The notes: generated by a model from the letters alone, not told the origin. Numbered from the stretch's first letter, positions 25,384 to 34,542 are shown. The stretch is DNA of 64,000 nt from Streptomyces gelaticus (GCF_014649535.1 NZ_BMTF01000010.1:18311-82310); one strand, 5' to 3'. Program-made: numbers and translations.

Positions 25384-25656
25384 CCGCCCCGCGCCGACCG
25401 CCGTTGTGTCCGACATCCCGTGAGTTCCTCTGCGCCCCGCCGAGTGCAACGGCTGTCGGCGTACAGTGCGCGACGGTCCTCTCGACCGAGGCCACAGACC
25501 ACTTTGCCCAGGATGGCATCCGATGCCACCCCCCGACGGCGCCGAGCCGAACGCGTGACGGGGCAGGTCCGTCCGGAAGCCCGAGATTATCCCGCGGCGG
25601 GCTTATGAAGCATCCGGGCCATACCCCTTGTACGCCCCCGCCACCGCGGCTTGACC

Positions 25657-25666
25657 AAACTTGCCA
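25657..25666 (-). promoter_or_regulatory. AdpA-like site in the protease upstream region
   Basis: On the minus strand the site reads TGGCAAGTTT, nine of ten matches to the published AdpA consensus TGGCSNGWWY. It lies 168 bp upstream of the protease start and 26 bp upstream of a TTGACG hexamer (25693-25698) that may be a -35 box. The 450-bp gap 25384-25833 otherwise holds no gene; its last 30 bp carry the ribosome site AAGGAG of the protease. Confidence 0.3.
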
Positions 25667-25833
25667 AGTTCCCCGGCAGCCCCCGCAGTTTATTGACGAG
25701 TCCATGACGACATGTGAGTGTTCGGTCGCTCGATCACGGACACCGGGGGCGCGGACGGCCGGCGACGGCCGGGGCAAGTGCGTCAGGGTACGCGGCTGCC
25801 CGTGATCGAGGCCCCCCGAATCAAGGAGCCTCG

Positions 25834-28800
25834 ATGAAACTCAGACCGTTGACGGCCGGGACGACCCTGGCCGTCCTCGCCGGAATGCTGGTCTTCACCG
25901 GCGCGCAGTCGGCATCCGCCGAACCGTCCCCGCCCGCCCCGAGCGCGCTCTCGGCCGCCGTGTCGGCGGCCGACCGGGCTGCCGCCAGTGGCCTCGACAC
26001 TCTGGCGAAGGGACCCGAGGAGCGGTACGAGCGGCAGATGGTGACCCCTTGGGTCAAGGGTCTGTACTCCGTCGCGTACCAGCGCACCTACCGCGGTCTG
26101 CCGGTCGTCGGCGGGGATGCCGTCGTGGTGGCCGACTCCCGGGGCCGGGTCCGCGGCACCCAGTCCGCGGTGTCCCGGCGGATCAACGTACCGACCACAC
26201 CGACCGTTTCCGCCGATGCGGCCGAGACCACCGCCCGCAAGGAGCTGCGCACGGTACAGCGGGTGGAATCGCGCCGGCTCGTGGTCCGCGCCACCGAGAA
26301 GAAGTCCCGGCTGGCCTGGGAGACGGTACTGACCGGGCGCACCGCGAAGGCCCCCAGCCGGCTGCATGTCTTCGTCGACGCGGGCACCGGCAAGGTGCTC
26401 GACAGCTACGACGACGTCAGGGCGGGCAGCGGGAACAGCCAGTGGAACGGCCCGTCACCGCTGGCCATCGACACCACCGCCTCGGGCAGCAGCTACTCGC
26501 TGCGCGATCCCAACCGGCCCGGCCTGAGCTGCGCCGACTACAGCACCGGCAGTGTCTTCACCAAGTCCAGCGACTCCTGGGGCACCGGCAACGCCTCCAG
26601 CAAGGAGACCGGCTGCGCCGACGTCATGTGGGCGGCGCAGCACGAGTGGAACATGCTCAAGGACTGGCTCGGCCGCAACGGGCACAACGGCAACGGCGGC
26701 AGCTGGCCGGTCAAGGTCGGGCTGAACGACGTCAACGCCTACTGGGACGGCTCGTCGGTCTCCATCGGCCACAACAACGCCAACCAGTGGATCGGCGCGA
26801 TGGACGTGGTGGGCCACGAGTTCGGCCACGGCATCGACCAGTTCACGCCCGGCGGCGCCAACAACGAGTCCGGTCTCGGTGAGGCCACCGGCGACATCAT
26901 GGGCGCCCTGACCGAGGCGTACACCAATGAGCCGGCCCCGTACGACGACCCCGACTACACCGTCGGCGAGAAGATCGACCTGGTCGGCAACGGGCCGATC
27001 CGGATCATGTACAACCCGGGGCAGACCGGCGACCCGAACTGCTACAGCTCCTCGATACCCAACACCGAGGAACACGCGGCGGCCGGTCCGCTCAACCACT
27101 GGTTCTATCTGCTGGCCGAGGGCTCGAACCCGGGTGGCGGCAAGCCGTCCAGCCCCACCTGCAACAGCTCGTCGGTCACCGGCGTGGGCATCCAGAACGC
27201 CGGCAAGGTCTTCTACGGCGGCATGCTGCTGAAGACGAGCGGGATGACCTACAAGCGCTACCGTACGGCCACGCTGACCGCGGCGAAGAACCTCGACCCG
27301 GGCTGTGTGCTCTTCGACCGGACCAAGGCCGCCTGGGACGCCATCAGCGTCCCCGCGCAGAGCGGCGACCCGAGTTGTGCGCCCAGCGGCAACAACGACT
27401 TCACGATGTCCCTGGAACCGGCGTCGGGCTCCGTGAAGCCGGGCAGTTCCGTGACTGCCACGGTGCGTACCTCGGTCAGCTCCGGGAGCGCGCAGACGGT
27501 CGGCCTCACGGCGAGTGGTCTGCCGAGCGGTGTCACCGCAACCTTCAGCCCCTCGTCGGTGCAGGCCGGAGCCTCCTCGACGATGACGGTGTCGGCGTCC
27601 GCGGGCACCGCGCCCGGCTCCTACACCTTCACGGTGAAGGGAGACGGCACCCAGAGCCACACCGCGCAGTACACCCTGACGGTCGACAACGGGGGCGGCA
27701 ATCCGGGCGGCAGCGCACCGGACATCAGCGTCGCCAACGTGCAGGCGCACCTCACGCAGCTGAACACCATCGCCACCCAGAACGGCGGCAACCGCCGTGC
27801 CGGCAGTGCCGGTTACACGGCCTCCCTCGCCTATGTGAAGAGCAAGCTGCAGGCCGCCGGTTACACCGTCAGTGAGCAGACCTGCACCAGCTGCACCTAC
27901 CGGGGCAACAACCTGATCGCCGACTGGCCGGGCGGCCCGTCCGACCAGACGATCATGTTCGGCGCCCACCTGGACGGTGTCTCGGCCGGTCCCGGCATCA
28001 ATGACAACGGCTCCGGTTCGGCCGCCCTGCTGGAGAACGCCCTCACACTGGCCCAGCGGAACCCGACCATGACGAAGCACGTCCGCTTCGCCTGGTGGAA
28101 CGGCGAGGAGCAGGGGCTTCAGGGGTCGGAGTACTACGTCGGCCGGCTCAGCGCGGCCGAGCGCGGTGCCATCAAGGCGTACTACAACTTCGACATGGTG
28201 GCCTCCACCAACGGCGGCTACTTCATCAACAACGTCAACTCGGCCGCCTCGGCGCCCATGAAGGAGTACTGGGACTCGCTGAACCTCGCGCCGGAGGAGA
28301 ACGTCGAGGGCCAGGGCCGGTCCGACGACTACTCCTTCCAGCAGGGCGGCATCCCCACCTCCGGCTACGCGACCGGCGCCAGCGACACCAAGACGTCGGC
28401 GCAGGCCGCCAAGTGGGGCGGCACGGCGGGCCGTTCCTACGACTCCTGCTACCACTCGTCCTGTGACACCACGGCCAACATCAACGCGACCGCGCTCGAT
28501 CGCAGCGCCGACGGTGTCGCGTACACCATCTGGAAGACCTCGGTCGGCACCACCGCGCCCGCCGACGACTTCTTGGTCTCGGTGAAGCCGGTCTCGGGCA
28601 ACGTCCAGCCGGGCGCCTCGGTCACCGCGAGCGTGTCCACCGCGACCACCGCCGGCTCCGCGCAGACCGTGAAGCTGACGACCTCCGGCGCACCGAGCGG
28701 GGTCACCGTCTCGCTCGACCCGGCGTCCGTGCAGTCGGGTTCCTCCTCGACGATGACCGTCTCCGCCGGGACCCAGGCCGCCGCGGGAACCTACACCATC

Positions 28801-29331
28801 ACGGTGACCGGGACCGGCACGGCCACCCACTCCACCACGTACTCGCTCGTCGTCGGTGGCGGCGGCACCTGCCAGGCCCGGCAGGTCGTCGTCAACGGCG
28901 GCTTCGAGGACGGTGTCACCCCGTGGACCCAGACGGACGGTGTGATCAACAACCGGACGTCGGAGCAGCCGGCCCACTCGGGCTCGCACACGGCCTGGCT
29001 CGGTGGCTGGGGATCCACCCACTCGGACACGGCCTCGCAGGCGCTGACGGTTCCGTCGGGCTGCTCGACGTACAAACTGTCGTTCTATCTGCACACCGAC
29101 ACGGACGAGTCGGCGGGCGACCCGACCGCGTACGACACGTTCACGGTGAAGCTGGGTACCAAGACGCTCGCGACGTACTCCAATACGGACGCCACGAGTT
29201 CCTACGTCCAGAAGACCTTCGACGTCGGCGAGTTCGCCGGTCAGACGGTCACGCTCGGATTCACCAGCAGCGAGGACGCCTATCTGCAGACGAGCTTCGT
29301 CGTCGACGACGTGACGCTGAACGCCGGCTGA
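25834..29331 (+). CDS. Secreted protease fusing an M4 endopeptidase to an M28 aminopeptidase
   Basis: A 1165-residue exported protein in seven parts: signal peptide (to about 31), FTP/PepSY-like propeptide, thermolysin-like M4 domain, Ser/Thr-rich beta-sandwich, M28 aminopeptidase, second beta-sandwich, and a C-terminal jelly-roll-like domain. The M4 zinc motif is HEFGH at 328-332 with Glu350 as third ligand in GLGEATGD. The M28 ligands are His712, Asp724, Glu759, Asp787 and His874, with base Glu758; their spacings (12, 35, 28, 87) equal those of the S. griseus aminopeptidase. Endo- and exopeptidase in one chain should cut proteins and then trim the new N termini. AAGGAG precedes ATG 25834. 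It is monocistronic, with a terminator at 29355-29382. Confidence 0.93.
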   Translation: MKLRPLTAGTTLAVLAGMLVFTGAQSASAEPSPPAPSALSAAVSAADRAAASGLDTLAKGPEERYERQMVTPWVKGLYSVAYQRTYRGLPVVGGDAVVVADSRGRVRGTQSAVSRRINVPTTPTVSADAAETTARKELRTVQRVESRRLVVRATEKKSRLAWETVLTGRTAKAPSRLHVFVDAGTGKVLDSYDDVRAGSGNSQWNGPSPLAIDTTASGSSYSLRDPNRPGLSCADYSTGSVFTKSSDSWGTGNASSKETGCADVMWAAQHEWNMLKDWLGRNGHNGNGGSWPVKVGLNDVNAYWDGSSVSIGHNNANQWIGAMDVVGHEFGHGIDQFTPGGANNESGLGEATGDIMGALTEAYTNEPAPYDDPDYTVGEKIDLVGNGPIRIMYNPGQTGDPNCYSSSIPNTEEHAAAGPLNHWFYLLAEGSNPGGGKPSSPTCNSSSVTGVGIQNAGKVFYGGMLLKTSGMTYKRYRTATLTAAKNLDPGCVLFDRTKAAWDAISVPAQSGDPSCAPSGNNDFTMSLEPASGSVKPGSSVTATVRTSVSSGSAQTVGLTASGLPSGVTATFSPSSVQAGASSTMTVSASAGTAPGSYTFTVKGDGTQSHTAQYTLTVDNGGGNPGGSAPDISVANVQAHLTQLNTIATQNGGNRRAGSAGYTASLAYVKSKLQAAGYTVSEQTCTSCTYRGNNLIADWPGGPSDQTIMFGAHLDGVSAGPGINDNGSGSAALLENALTLAQRNPTMTKHVRFAWWNGEEQGLQGSEYYVGRLSAAERGAIKAYYNFDMVASTNGGYFINNVNSAASAPMKEYWDSLNLAPEENVEGQGRSDDYSFQQGGIPTSGYATGASDTKTSAQAAKWGGTAGRSYDSCYHSSCDTTANINATALDRSADGVAYTIWKTSVGTTAPADDFLVSVKPVSGNVQPGASVTASVSTATTAGSAQTVKLTTSGAPSGVTVSLDPASVQSGSSSTMTVSAGTQAAAGTYTITVTGTGTATHSTTYSLVVGGGGTCQARQVVVNGGFEDGVTPWTQTDGVINNRTSEQPAHSGSHTAWLGGWGSTHSDTASQALTVPSGCSTYKLSFYLHTDTDESAGDPTAYDTFTVKLGTKTLATYSNTDATSSYVQKTFDVGEFAGQTVTLGFTSSEDAYLQTSFVVDDVTLNAG

Positions 29332-29354
29332 TCCTCCGCAAGTGTGCCAACTCG

Positions 29355-29382
29355 GGCGGGGCGTGTGCACACACGTCCCGCC
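29355..29382. terminator. Hairpin terminator after the protease gene
   Basis: A 28-bp inverted repeat (GGCGGG-N-CGTGTG against CACACG-N-CCCGCC) with one internal mismatch that becomes a G-U pair in RNA from the plus strand. It stands between two convergent genes. Confidence 0.72.
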
Positions 29383-29391
29383 TGCGGCGTC

Positions 29392-30825
29392 TCAGCGGAT
29401 GACGGCCGCCAGCCGACGGGTGAATTCCTCGGTCTCCGGCCGGTTGTCGTGCCGGGCCGCCAACCGGCTGTGCAGGCCTCGCAGTTCCTGCCCGAGCAGA
29501 GTCGGCGCGGTGACCTCGGTGCTGTCCAGGACCGGTCCGGCGATGGCGATCGCCGCCTGCGGGTCCTGGGCACAGGCATGGGCGTCCGCCATCCGTACCA
29601 GGAACAGCGTCCGTGCCGAATGCATCCCGGCAGGGAGCAGCCCCAGCGCGGTGCGGGCCGCCCCGACCGCGCGCAGCGCCAGTGTGCGATCCCCGGTCGC
29701 CGCGGCGAGGTCCCGCAGCGCCCCGGCGGCACCGGACTCCACCCGAAGGCGCACGGAGGCGACGGACAGCCAGGGCGCCTCCGTCTCGTCCTGCTCGCCG
29801 ACCCGGTCCAGCTGTGACCGGGCACGGTCGATGTGGCCCAGGGTCTGCCGTGTATCGCCCCGTACCGCGTGTCCGCGTGCGAGGTACAGATCGCTCATCG
29901 TGCCCGCCCAGTACCGGCCGGCGGCGGCCTGCCGGATCGCGCCTCCGTAGGCGAGGGCGGACGGGCCGTCGCCCTCCAGCCGGGCCAGCGTGCTCATGTC
30001 GCTGAGCGCGGCCACCTCCGTACCGACATGGCCGGCCAGTCCGGCCCAGACCAGCGAGCGGTCGAGCCAGGCCATCGCCGTCGCGTTGCGGCCCCGCAGC
30101 AGACGCAGGCAGCCGGCGGACTGGGCGTACTCGGCCGCCAGCGGGGCGAGTTGACGTTGGTAGGGCGCCGCGGGCAGGGCCATCCAGCGGAGCATCGCGT
30201 GCAGGGTGCGCTCGACCACGACGGTCGCTCCGGGCCAGGCGCGCTCCTCGTCGGCCCGCAGACAGACGGCGAGCAGCGCCGTCAGGGCGTGCACCGTGTC
30301 GATGTCCAGCGGCGGGCACGACACGGTGGCCGGGCCGAGGGAGCAGAAGGCCGCGTGCAGGGCGACGACGTCGGCGATTACGGGGACGGCGCAGCCGTCC
30401 GGGCCGTGCACCGGACACATCAGCCCGTAGCTGGGCAGGCGGCCCGGCAGGACGGTGTCCGGCGGCAGCATCGCGAGCAGGTCGCCCCCGGCGGGCTCAC
30501 CGGGCAGCGGGCCCTGCTGTGCGGGGTGTGCACCCGCGCCCTCCTCGCCCGGACCGCCCGCACCCGCGGCCTCCGCCTCCTCGCAGGCGGCGAGGAGGGC
30601 GCCGTCCGCCGACATCAGTTCGTCCAGCCTGCGGGCCAGCGGCAGCGGTGTCCGGCGGGTGCCGTGCTCCAGTTTGCTGATGGCGGTGTGGTCGTATCCG
30701 ACGCGGGCACCCACCTGGGCCTGGGTGAACCCGGCGCGCCTGCGCCACTGACGCAACCGGGTGCCGAAGGATCGCCACGCCTCCGCGGTGCGCGCATCCG
30801 GCGCGGGGCCCATGCCCTCGGTCAC
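29392..30825 (-). CDS. XRE-family regulator with a TPR-like C-terminal region
   Basis: A 477-residue protein. The N-terminal HTH_31/XRE domain (about residues 15-80) shows LRQWRRRAGFTQAQVGARVGYDHTAISKLEHG. The rest is helical and Ala/Leu-rich, with repeated pairs such as LAPLAAEYAQSAGCLRLLRG and ALAYGGAIRQAAAGRYWAG, as in TPR-containing actinobacterial regulators. Such proteins often answer to small molecules or peptides and control nearby genes. The start is GTG 30825 with GGAG 7 bp upstream. Target genes are unknown; the small ORF at 31073 is divergent from it. Confidence 0.82.
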   Translation of the reverse strand: MTEGMGPAPDARTAEAWRSFGTRLRQWRRRAGFTQAQVGARVGYDHTAISKLEHGTRRTPLPLARRLDELMSADGALLAACEEAEAAGAGGPGEEGAGAHPAQQGPLPGEPAGGDLLAMLPPDTVLPGRLPSYGLMCPVHGPDGCAVPVIADVVALHAAFCSLGPATVSCPPLDIDTVHALTALLAVCLRADEERAWPGATVVVERTLHAMLRWMALPAAPYQRQLAPLAAEYAQSAGCLRLLRGRNATAMAWLDRSLVWAGLAGHVGTEVAALSDMSTLARLEGDGPSALAYGGAIRQAAAGRYWAGTMSDLYLARGHAVRGDTRQTLGHIDRARSQLDRVGEQDETEAPWLSVASVRLRVESGAAGALRDLAAATGDRTLALRAVGAARTALGLLPAGMHSARTLFLVRMADAHACAQDPQAAIAIAGPVLDSTEVTAPTLLGQELRGLHSRLAARHDNRPETEEFTRRLAAVIR

Positions 30826-31072
30826 CCGGAACTCCGCAGAGCCCCGCGGGATGCTCGACCCGTGCCACGCTCATGGCTCATAGCCGGGAGGATAGCGAGC
30901 GCGTGTGCGCGCTGTCCCCTGCACGACGGCAAGATGGCGCCTTCCCGTTCCCTCCCGTTCCACTGCCCCACCGGACCACCCGACTGTCCATCATGTCCCT
31001 TTGACATCAGGTGAGATGGTGCGATTGTGCCCTGTACGCCTCCGCGGTCCGGGTGATTGACCCGGGAGCCGC

Positions 31073-31222
31073 ATGAACGGGCCGCCCGCCGGGCATATGA
31101 CGGATGACCGACAGGGGGTGGTGGCAGTGGGCCGCATCAGGATCGTCCGACGACCGCAACTGCCGGGCCGGCCGCCGCCCCTCGACCTGAGGACCCCGTC
31201 CGGCCGCCCGCTGCCCTACTGA
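31073..31222 (+). CDS. Possible 49-residue basic peptide
   Basis: ATG 31073 has GGGAG 5 bp upstream. The frame stays open to a TGA that is the first base pair of a perfect hairpin (31220-31248). The product is Arg/Pro-rich (VGRIRIVRRPQLPGRPPP, ending in GRPLPY) with no membrane segment. In-frame alternative starts are ATG 31097 and GTG 31131. Being divergent to an XRE regulator, it could be that regulator's target. Evidence is the ribosome site plus the terminator only. Confidence 0.35.
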   Translation: MNGPPAGHMTDDRQGVVAVGRIRIVRRPQLPGRPPPLDLRTPSGRPLPY

Positions 31223-31248
31223 CAGCGGGGCCCGGCGCGCCGCTGTCA
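31220..31248 (+). terminator. Hairpin overlapping the stop of the small ORF
   Basis: TGACAGCGG (31220-31228) pairs perfectly with CCGCTGTCA (31240-31248) around an 11-nt GC-rich loop. The position at the stop codon is typical of a terminator. Confidence 0.65.
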
Positions 31249-31455
31249 GGGACGTCGCGGAGATGAGGCGGCCGGCACATCCGGCCGTTCCGTCGGCGGG
31301 GCAGCGGAGTTACGGAAAACCGCAGGGTGGCCGGTGCGGAGAACCGCATCCGGTTCGGCGGCAATCCCCGTACCGGTGCCGGATGTCGGTTCCTAGCGTT
31401 GCCGGTGGGACGCGGCGGACTTCCCGTGTCTCACCGCAACGGCCGGGAGTCGGTT

Positions 31456-32118
31456 ATGGATTTCGTCATTCTGGGTCTCCCCCAGGAACCCGCGGGCGGT
31501 GTGGCGGGCTGGGCAGCCGGCCTCGTCGACACCATGGGAGGTCCGGGAGCGGGCCTCGCCATCGCCCTGGAGAATCTCTTTCCGCCGCTGCCCAGCGAGG
31601 TGATCCTCCCGCTGACCGGATTCGCAGCGGGGCGGGGCGTCATCGGTCTGGCCTCCGCGCTCTTCTGGACCACTCTGGGTTCGGTGGTGGGCGCGGTAGT
31701 CCTGTACTGGATCGGAATGCTCTTCGGCCGCGACCGCATGCATGCGATCTGGGCCCGGCTTCCGCTGGTGAGGAGTTCCGATCTGGAGCGTACGGAGGAG
31801 TGGTTCGTCCGGCACGGCACCAAGGCCGTCCTTCTCGGCCGCATGGTGCCGATCTTCCGGAGTCTCATCTCCGTACCGGCGGGCGTGGAGCGCATGCCGC
31901 TGCCGCTCTTCGTGGCCCTGACCGCCGTGGGCAGCCTGGTGTGGAACTCGGTGCTGGTGATGGCCGGTTACTGGCTCGGCGACCGGTGGGATCTGGTGGA
32001 GACCTATGTCGGGGTGCTGTCCAAGGCCGTTCTCGTCCTGATCCTGGTGGCCTTCGCCGGGTACGTGGCAGTGCGGTTGCGGCCCCGCGGCCGGGCACAG
32101 CACCGCCGGGCCCGGTGA
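31456..32118 (+). CDS. DedA/SNARE-associated (VTT-domain) membrane protein
   Basis: A 220-residue DedA-family protein, thought to flip or scramble phospholipids and polyprenyl phosphates. It shows ALENLFPPLPSEVILPLTGFAAGRG (the amphipathic ExxxPxPxE re-entrant signature), VLYWIGMLFGRDRMHAIW, the conserved FVRHGTKAVLLGRMVPIFRSLISVPAG, and WNSVLVMAGYWLG, with four to five hydrophobic segments. ATG 31456 has CGGGAG in front. It lies on the same strand upstream of two-component system 2, which has its own promoter. Confidence 0.9.
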   Translation: MDFVILGLPQEPAGGVAGWAAGLVDTMGGPGAGLAIALENLFPPLPSEVILPLTGFAAGRGVIGLASALFWTTLGSVVGAVVLYWIGMLFGRDRMHAIWARLPLVRSSDLERTEEWFVRHGTKAVLLGRMVPIFRSLISVPAGVERMPLPLFVALTAVGSLVWNSVLVMAGYWLGDRWDLVETYVGVLSKAVLVLILVAFAGYVAVRLRPRGRAQHRRAR

Positions 32119-32173
32119 GTCCGGTGCCGGGTACCTGCACTCCGGCGGCCTCCGCCGCCCGGTCGGAACGATC

Positions 32174-32211
32174 TTGCCGTGGTCATGGCTCGCGGCTAGG
32201 GTCGGTCACCG
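32174..32211 (+). promoter_or_regulatory. Leaderless promoter of two-component system 2
   Basis: TTGCCG (32174-32179), a 17-bp spacer and TAGGGT (32197-32202) form a textbook Streptomyces vegetative promoter. The next suitable start, GTG 32211, lies 8 bp after the -10 box and has no ribosome site, so the transcript should begin at the start codon. Confidence 0.65.
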
Positions 32212-33428
32212 TGGAGGGGGACTTTTCGGACGGTGCGGCCGGTGGTGTTCCGGGGCCGTCCGGTCCGTGGCGCGAGGAGGTGGGGGACGTCGTGGCGCAC
32301 CCGTGTCCATGGCCCCGAAGAGCCGTGGGCGCGCTGCTCGGCTGCTTCACCGCCCTGGCCGGACTGCTGTACTTCGCCGGGCCGGGCGCGCTTGCCCTGC
32401 CGTTCGCGCTGTGGCCCCGGACCCGGCCCCGTGCCCTGGCCCTGCTGAGCTCGGGGGCACGTGGGCTGACCGGCCTGGAACGGCGCCGGCGCGGCGTCTT
32501 CTTCGGTGACGTGTTCCCCCCGCACCACGCCTGCGACCGGGACGTCCTTCGCTATCTCGCCGCCCGCACCGGCGCGGGGATCCTGTTCGCCGGGGTGATC
32601 GCACTGCTCGGGTACGGGGCCGTGCTGGCCGGGCTGCTGGCCGCGGGCATGGCACGTGACCCCGCCGACTGGCTGCGTCTGCTGCCCCAGGCGGCACTCG
32701 GCGGCGTCCTGCTCTTCCTCGACCTCCAGGGGCTCGTCTCGCTGAACGCACTCGACGCCGGGCTGGCGCGCGATCATTTCGGGCCCTCCGAGCGGGTGTT
32801 GCTGGAGCGGCGCATCGCCGAGCTGGCCAACAGCCGGGCCGGTGTGCTCCGGGCGGTCGACGCGGAACGCAGGCGCATCGAGCGCGATCTCCACGACGGG
32901 GTGCAGCAGCGGCTGGTGGCGCTGGCCATGCTGCTGGGCCGGGCCCGCCGCAACCGGACGCCCGAGCAGGCCGGGGCCCTGCTCCTCCAGGCCCACCAGG
33001 CCTCCCAGGAGGTCCTCACCGAACTGCGCGAAGTGGCCTGGCGCGTCTATCCGTCGGCGCTCGACGAGCTGGGGCTGGAAGAGGCTCTCGGCGGGGTGGC
33101 CCAACGCTGCGGTATTCCACTGCACATGGAGTTCGCGCTGCCGCTGCCGCTGCCCCGGCCGGTGGAGACCGCCGCCTACTTCGTGGTCTGCGAGGCCGTG
33201 ACCAACGCGGCCAAGCACTCCGCGGCCACCCGCATCCGGGTGACCGTCGAGGGCGACGGGAGCCGGGTTGCGGTGTCCGTGCAGGACAACGGCACGGGTG
33301 GCGCGGACCCGCTGGGCGGCGGGCTGTCCGGGCTGCGCAGCCGGGTGGACGCGCTGGACGGCCGGCTGCACATCGACAGCCCCTGCGGGGGCCCCACCAC
33401 GATCACCGCGGAGTTGCCGTGCGCGTAA
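32211..33428 (+). CDS. NarL-type sensor histidine kinase (two-component system 2)
   Basis: A 405-residue kinase. Hydrophobic stretches at about residues 45-85 (GALLGCFTALAGLLYFAGPGALALPFALW) and 115-170 (GAGILFAGVIALLGYGAVLAGLLAAG and the next one) anchor it. The dimerisation helix has the phosphoacceptor His in RRRIERDLHDGVQQRLVALAM, and the ATPase domain shows VCEAVTNAAKHSAAT, VQDNGTGGADPLGGGLSGLRSRVDALDG. The start is GTG 32211, fixed by the leaderless promoter; the longer frame crosses the DedA gene. Its end overlaps the response-regulator start by 10 bp. Confidence 0.88.
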   Translation: MEGDFSDGAAGGVPGPSGPWREEVGDVVAHPCPWPRRAVGALLGCFTALAGLLYFAGPGALALPFALWPRTRPRALALLSSGARGLTGLERRRRGVFFGDVFPPHHACDRDVLRYLAARTGAGILFAGVIALLGYGAVLAGLLAAGMARDPADWLRLLPQAALGGVLLFLDLQGLVSLNALDAGLARDHFGPSERVLLERRIAELANSRAGVLRAVDAERRRIERDLHDGVQQRLVALAMLLGRARRNRTPEQAGALLLQAHQASQEVLTELREVAWRVYPSALDELGLEEALGGVAQRCGIPLHMEFALPLPLPRPVETAAYFVVCEAVTNAAKHSAATRIRVTVEGDGSRVAVSVQDNGTGGADPLGGGLSGLRSRVDALDGRLHIDSPCGGPTTITAELPCA

Positions 33429-34063
33429 TGCTCGCCGAGGACTCGACCCTGCTGAGGGAGGGCCTGGCCCTGCTGCTCGCGGAGGAGGGGCACGAGGTCC
33501 TCGCCTCCGTGGGGGACGGCACCGCCCTCGTCCGGGCGGTCGAGGCGGACCCGCCGGACCTCGTCGTCGTGGACATCCGGATGCCGCCCACCCACACCGA
33601 CGAGGGGCTGCGGGCCGCGCTGGAGATCCGCGAGCGCCGGCCCCTGGTCGGTGTGCTGGTGCTCTCCCAGCACGTGGAGCGCAACTACGCGGTCCGGCTG
33701 CTGTCCCAGAACGCCGAGCGGGTCGGCTATCTGCTCAAGGACCGGGTCGCGCAGGTCGACGAGTTCCTGGAGTCGCTGGAGCGGATCCACGCGGGCGGGG
33801 CGTCCATCGACGCGGAAGTCGTACGGCAGTTGGTGGTCCGCACCACGCATGCCGACCCGCTGGCCGGGCTGACTCCCCGGGAGCTCAGCGTCCTGCAGGA
33901 GCTGGCACAGGGCCGCAGCAACGCGGCCATCGCGCAGCAGCTGCACATCTCGCTCAGTTCAGTCGAGAAGAACCTCAACGCGGTCTTCGAGAAGCTCGAT
34001 CTGCCGCGCGCCACCGGATACAGCAGACGCGTGCTGGCGGTCCTGCGCTATCTGGAGTCGTAA
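33419..34063 (+). CDS. NarL/LuxR-type response regulator (two-component system 2)
   Basis: A 214-residue response regulator. It has the receiver pocket VMLAEDSTLLREGL, the phosphoacceptor Asp in DPPDLVVVDIRMPP, VLVLSQHVERNYAVRLL with a Ser in place of the usual Thr, and the switch Lys in GYLLKDRV. The C-terminal LuxR HTH shows LTPRELSVLQELAQGRSNAAIAQQLHISLSSVEKNLNAVFEKL in short blocks. It starts with GTG 33419 inside the kinase gene, a coupled overlap. The signal and target are unknown. Confidence 0.9.
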   Translation: MRVMLAEDSTLLREGLALLLAEEGHEVLASVGDGTALVRAVEADPPDLVVVDIRMPPTHTDEGLRAALEIRERRPLVGVLVLSQHVERNYAVRLLSQNAERVGYLLKDRVAQVDEFLESLERIHAGGASIDAEVVRQLVVRTTHADPLAGLTPRELSVLQELAQGRSNAAIAQQLHISLSSVEKNLNAVFEKLDLPRATGYSRRVLAVLRYLES

Positions 34064-34090
34064 CAGGGGAGGTTTCCCGGTGCGGCGCGC

Positions 34091-34371
34091 TCAGCTCCGC
34101 CTGGTGGTGGCGTACCGGCTCAGGAAGAGTGCCTCGACATGGGCCATGTGCTGGATCTCGGCGGGGTCGACGCTCTCGTTGGGGGCGTGGATGAGGCACC
34201 GCGGTTCCTCCACGCCCATCAGGATGATCTCGGCACGGGGAAGGCGCTGGTGATGACGTTGCACAGCGGAATGGAGCCGACCTGGCCGAGGGCGGCCATC
34301 GGCTTTCCGTAGACGTCCGCCATGGCCCGTCCCAGGGCGGCGAAGGCCGGTCCGTCGGTGGTCACGACTTC
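34091..34371 (-). pseudogene. M20-family peptidase, C-terminal remnant with a frameshift
   Basis: Two frames join to the end of an M20 dipeptidase. EVVTTDGPAFAALGRAMADVYGKPM and LGQVGSIPLCNVI are in the first, and EIILMGVEEPRCLIH, NESVDP and HVEALFLSRYATT are in the second. One C appears to be missing at about 34236-34242, which breaks the run and introduces a stop. The catalytic N-terminal two thirds are absent. Motifs GSIPLCN and NESVDP are typical of the family. Confidence 0.65.
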
Positions 34372-34542
34372 AGCCCATTCGCATCTTGAGCTTCCACCTT
34401 AGCCCGGCGTCATCGCCGCGCTCGGGCACACCCGGAACGTGCCGGATTCCCGGACCGGGTTCCGCGTCGGCCGCCCTTGATCGATGATGAAGCGGACGGC
34501 TGCCGTCGCCGGTACGGCACCGGTTCCAGGAAGGGGTTCCAC

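Noticed and set aside
26455..29370. A 971-codon minus-strand open frame
   Set aside because: Mirror of the fused protease gene; composition of Gly/Arg/Val repeats without family motifs.
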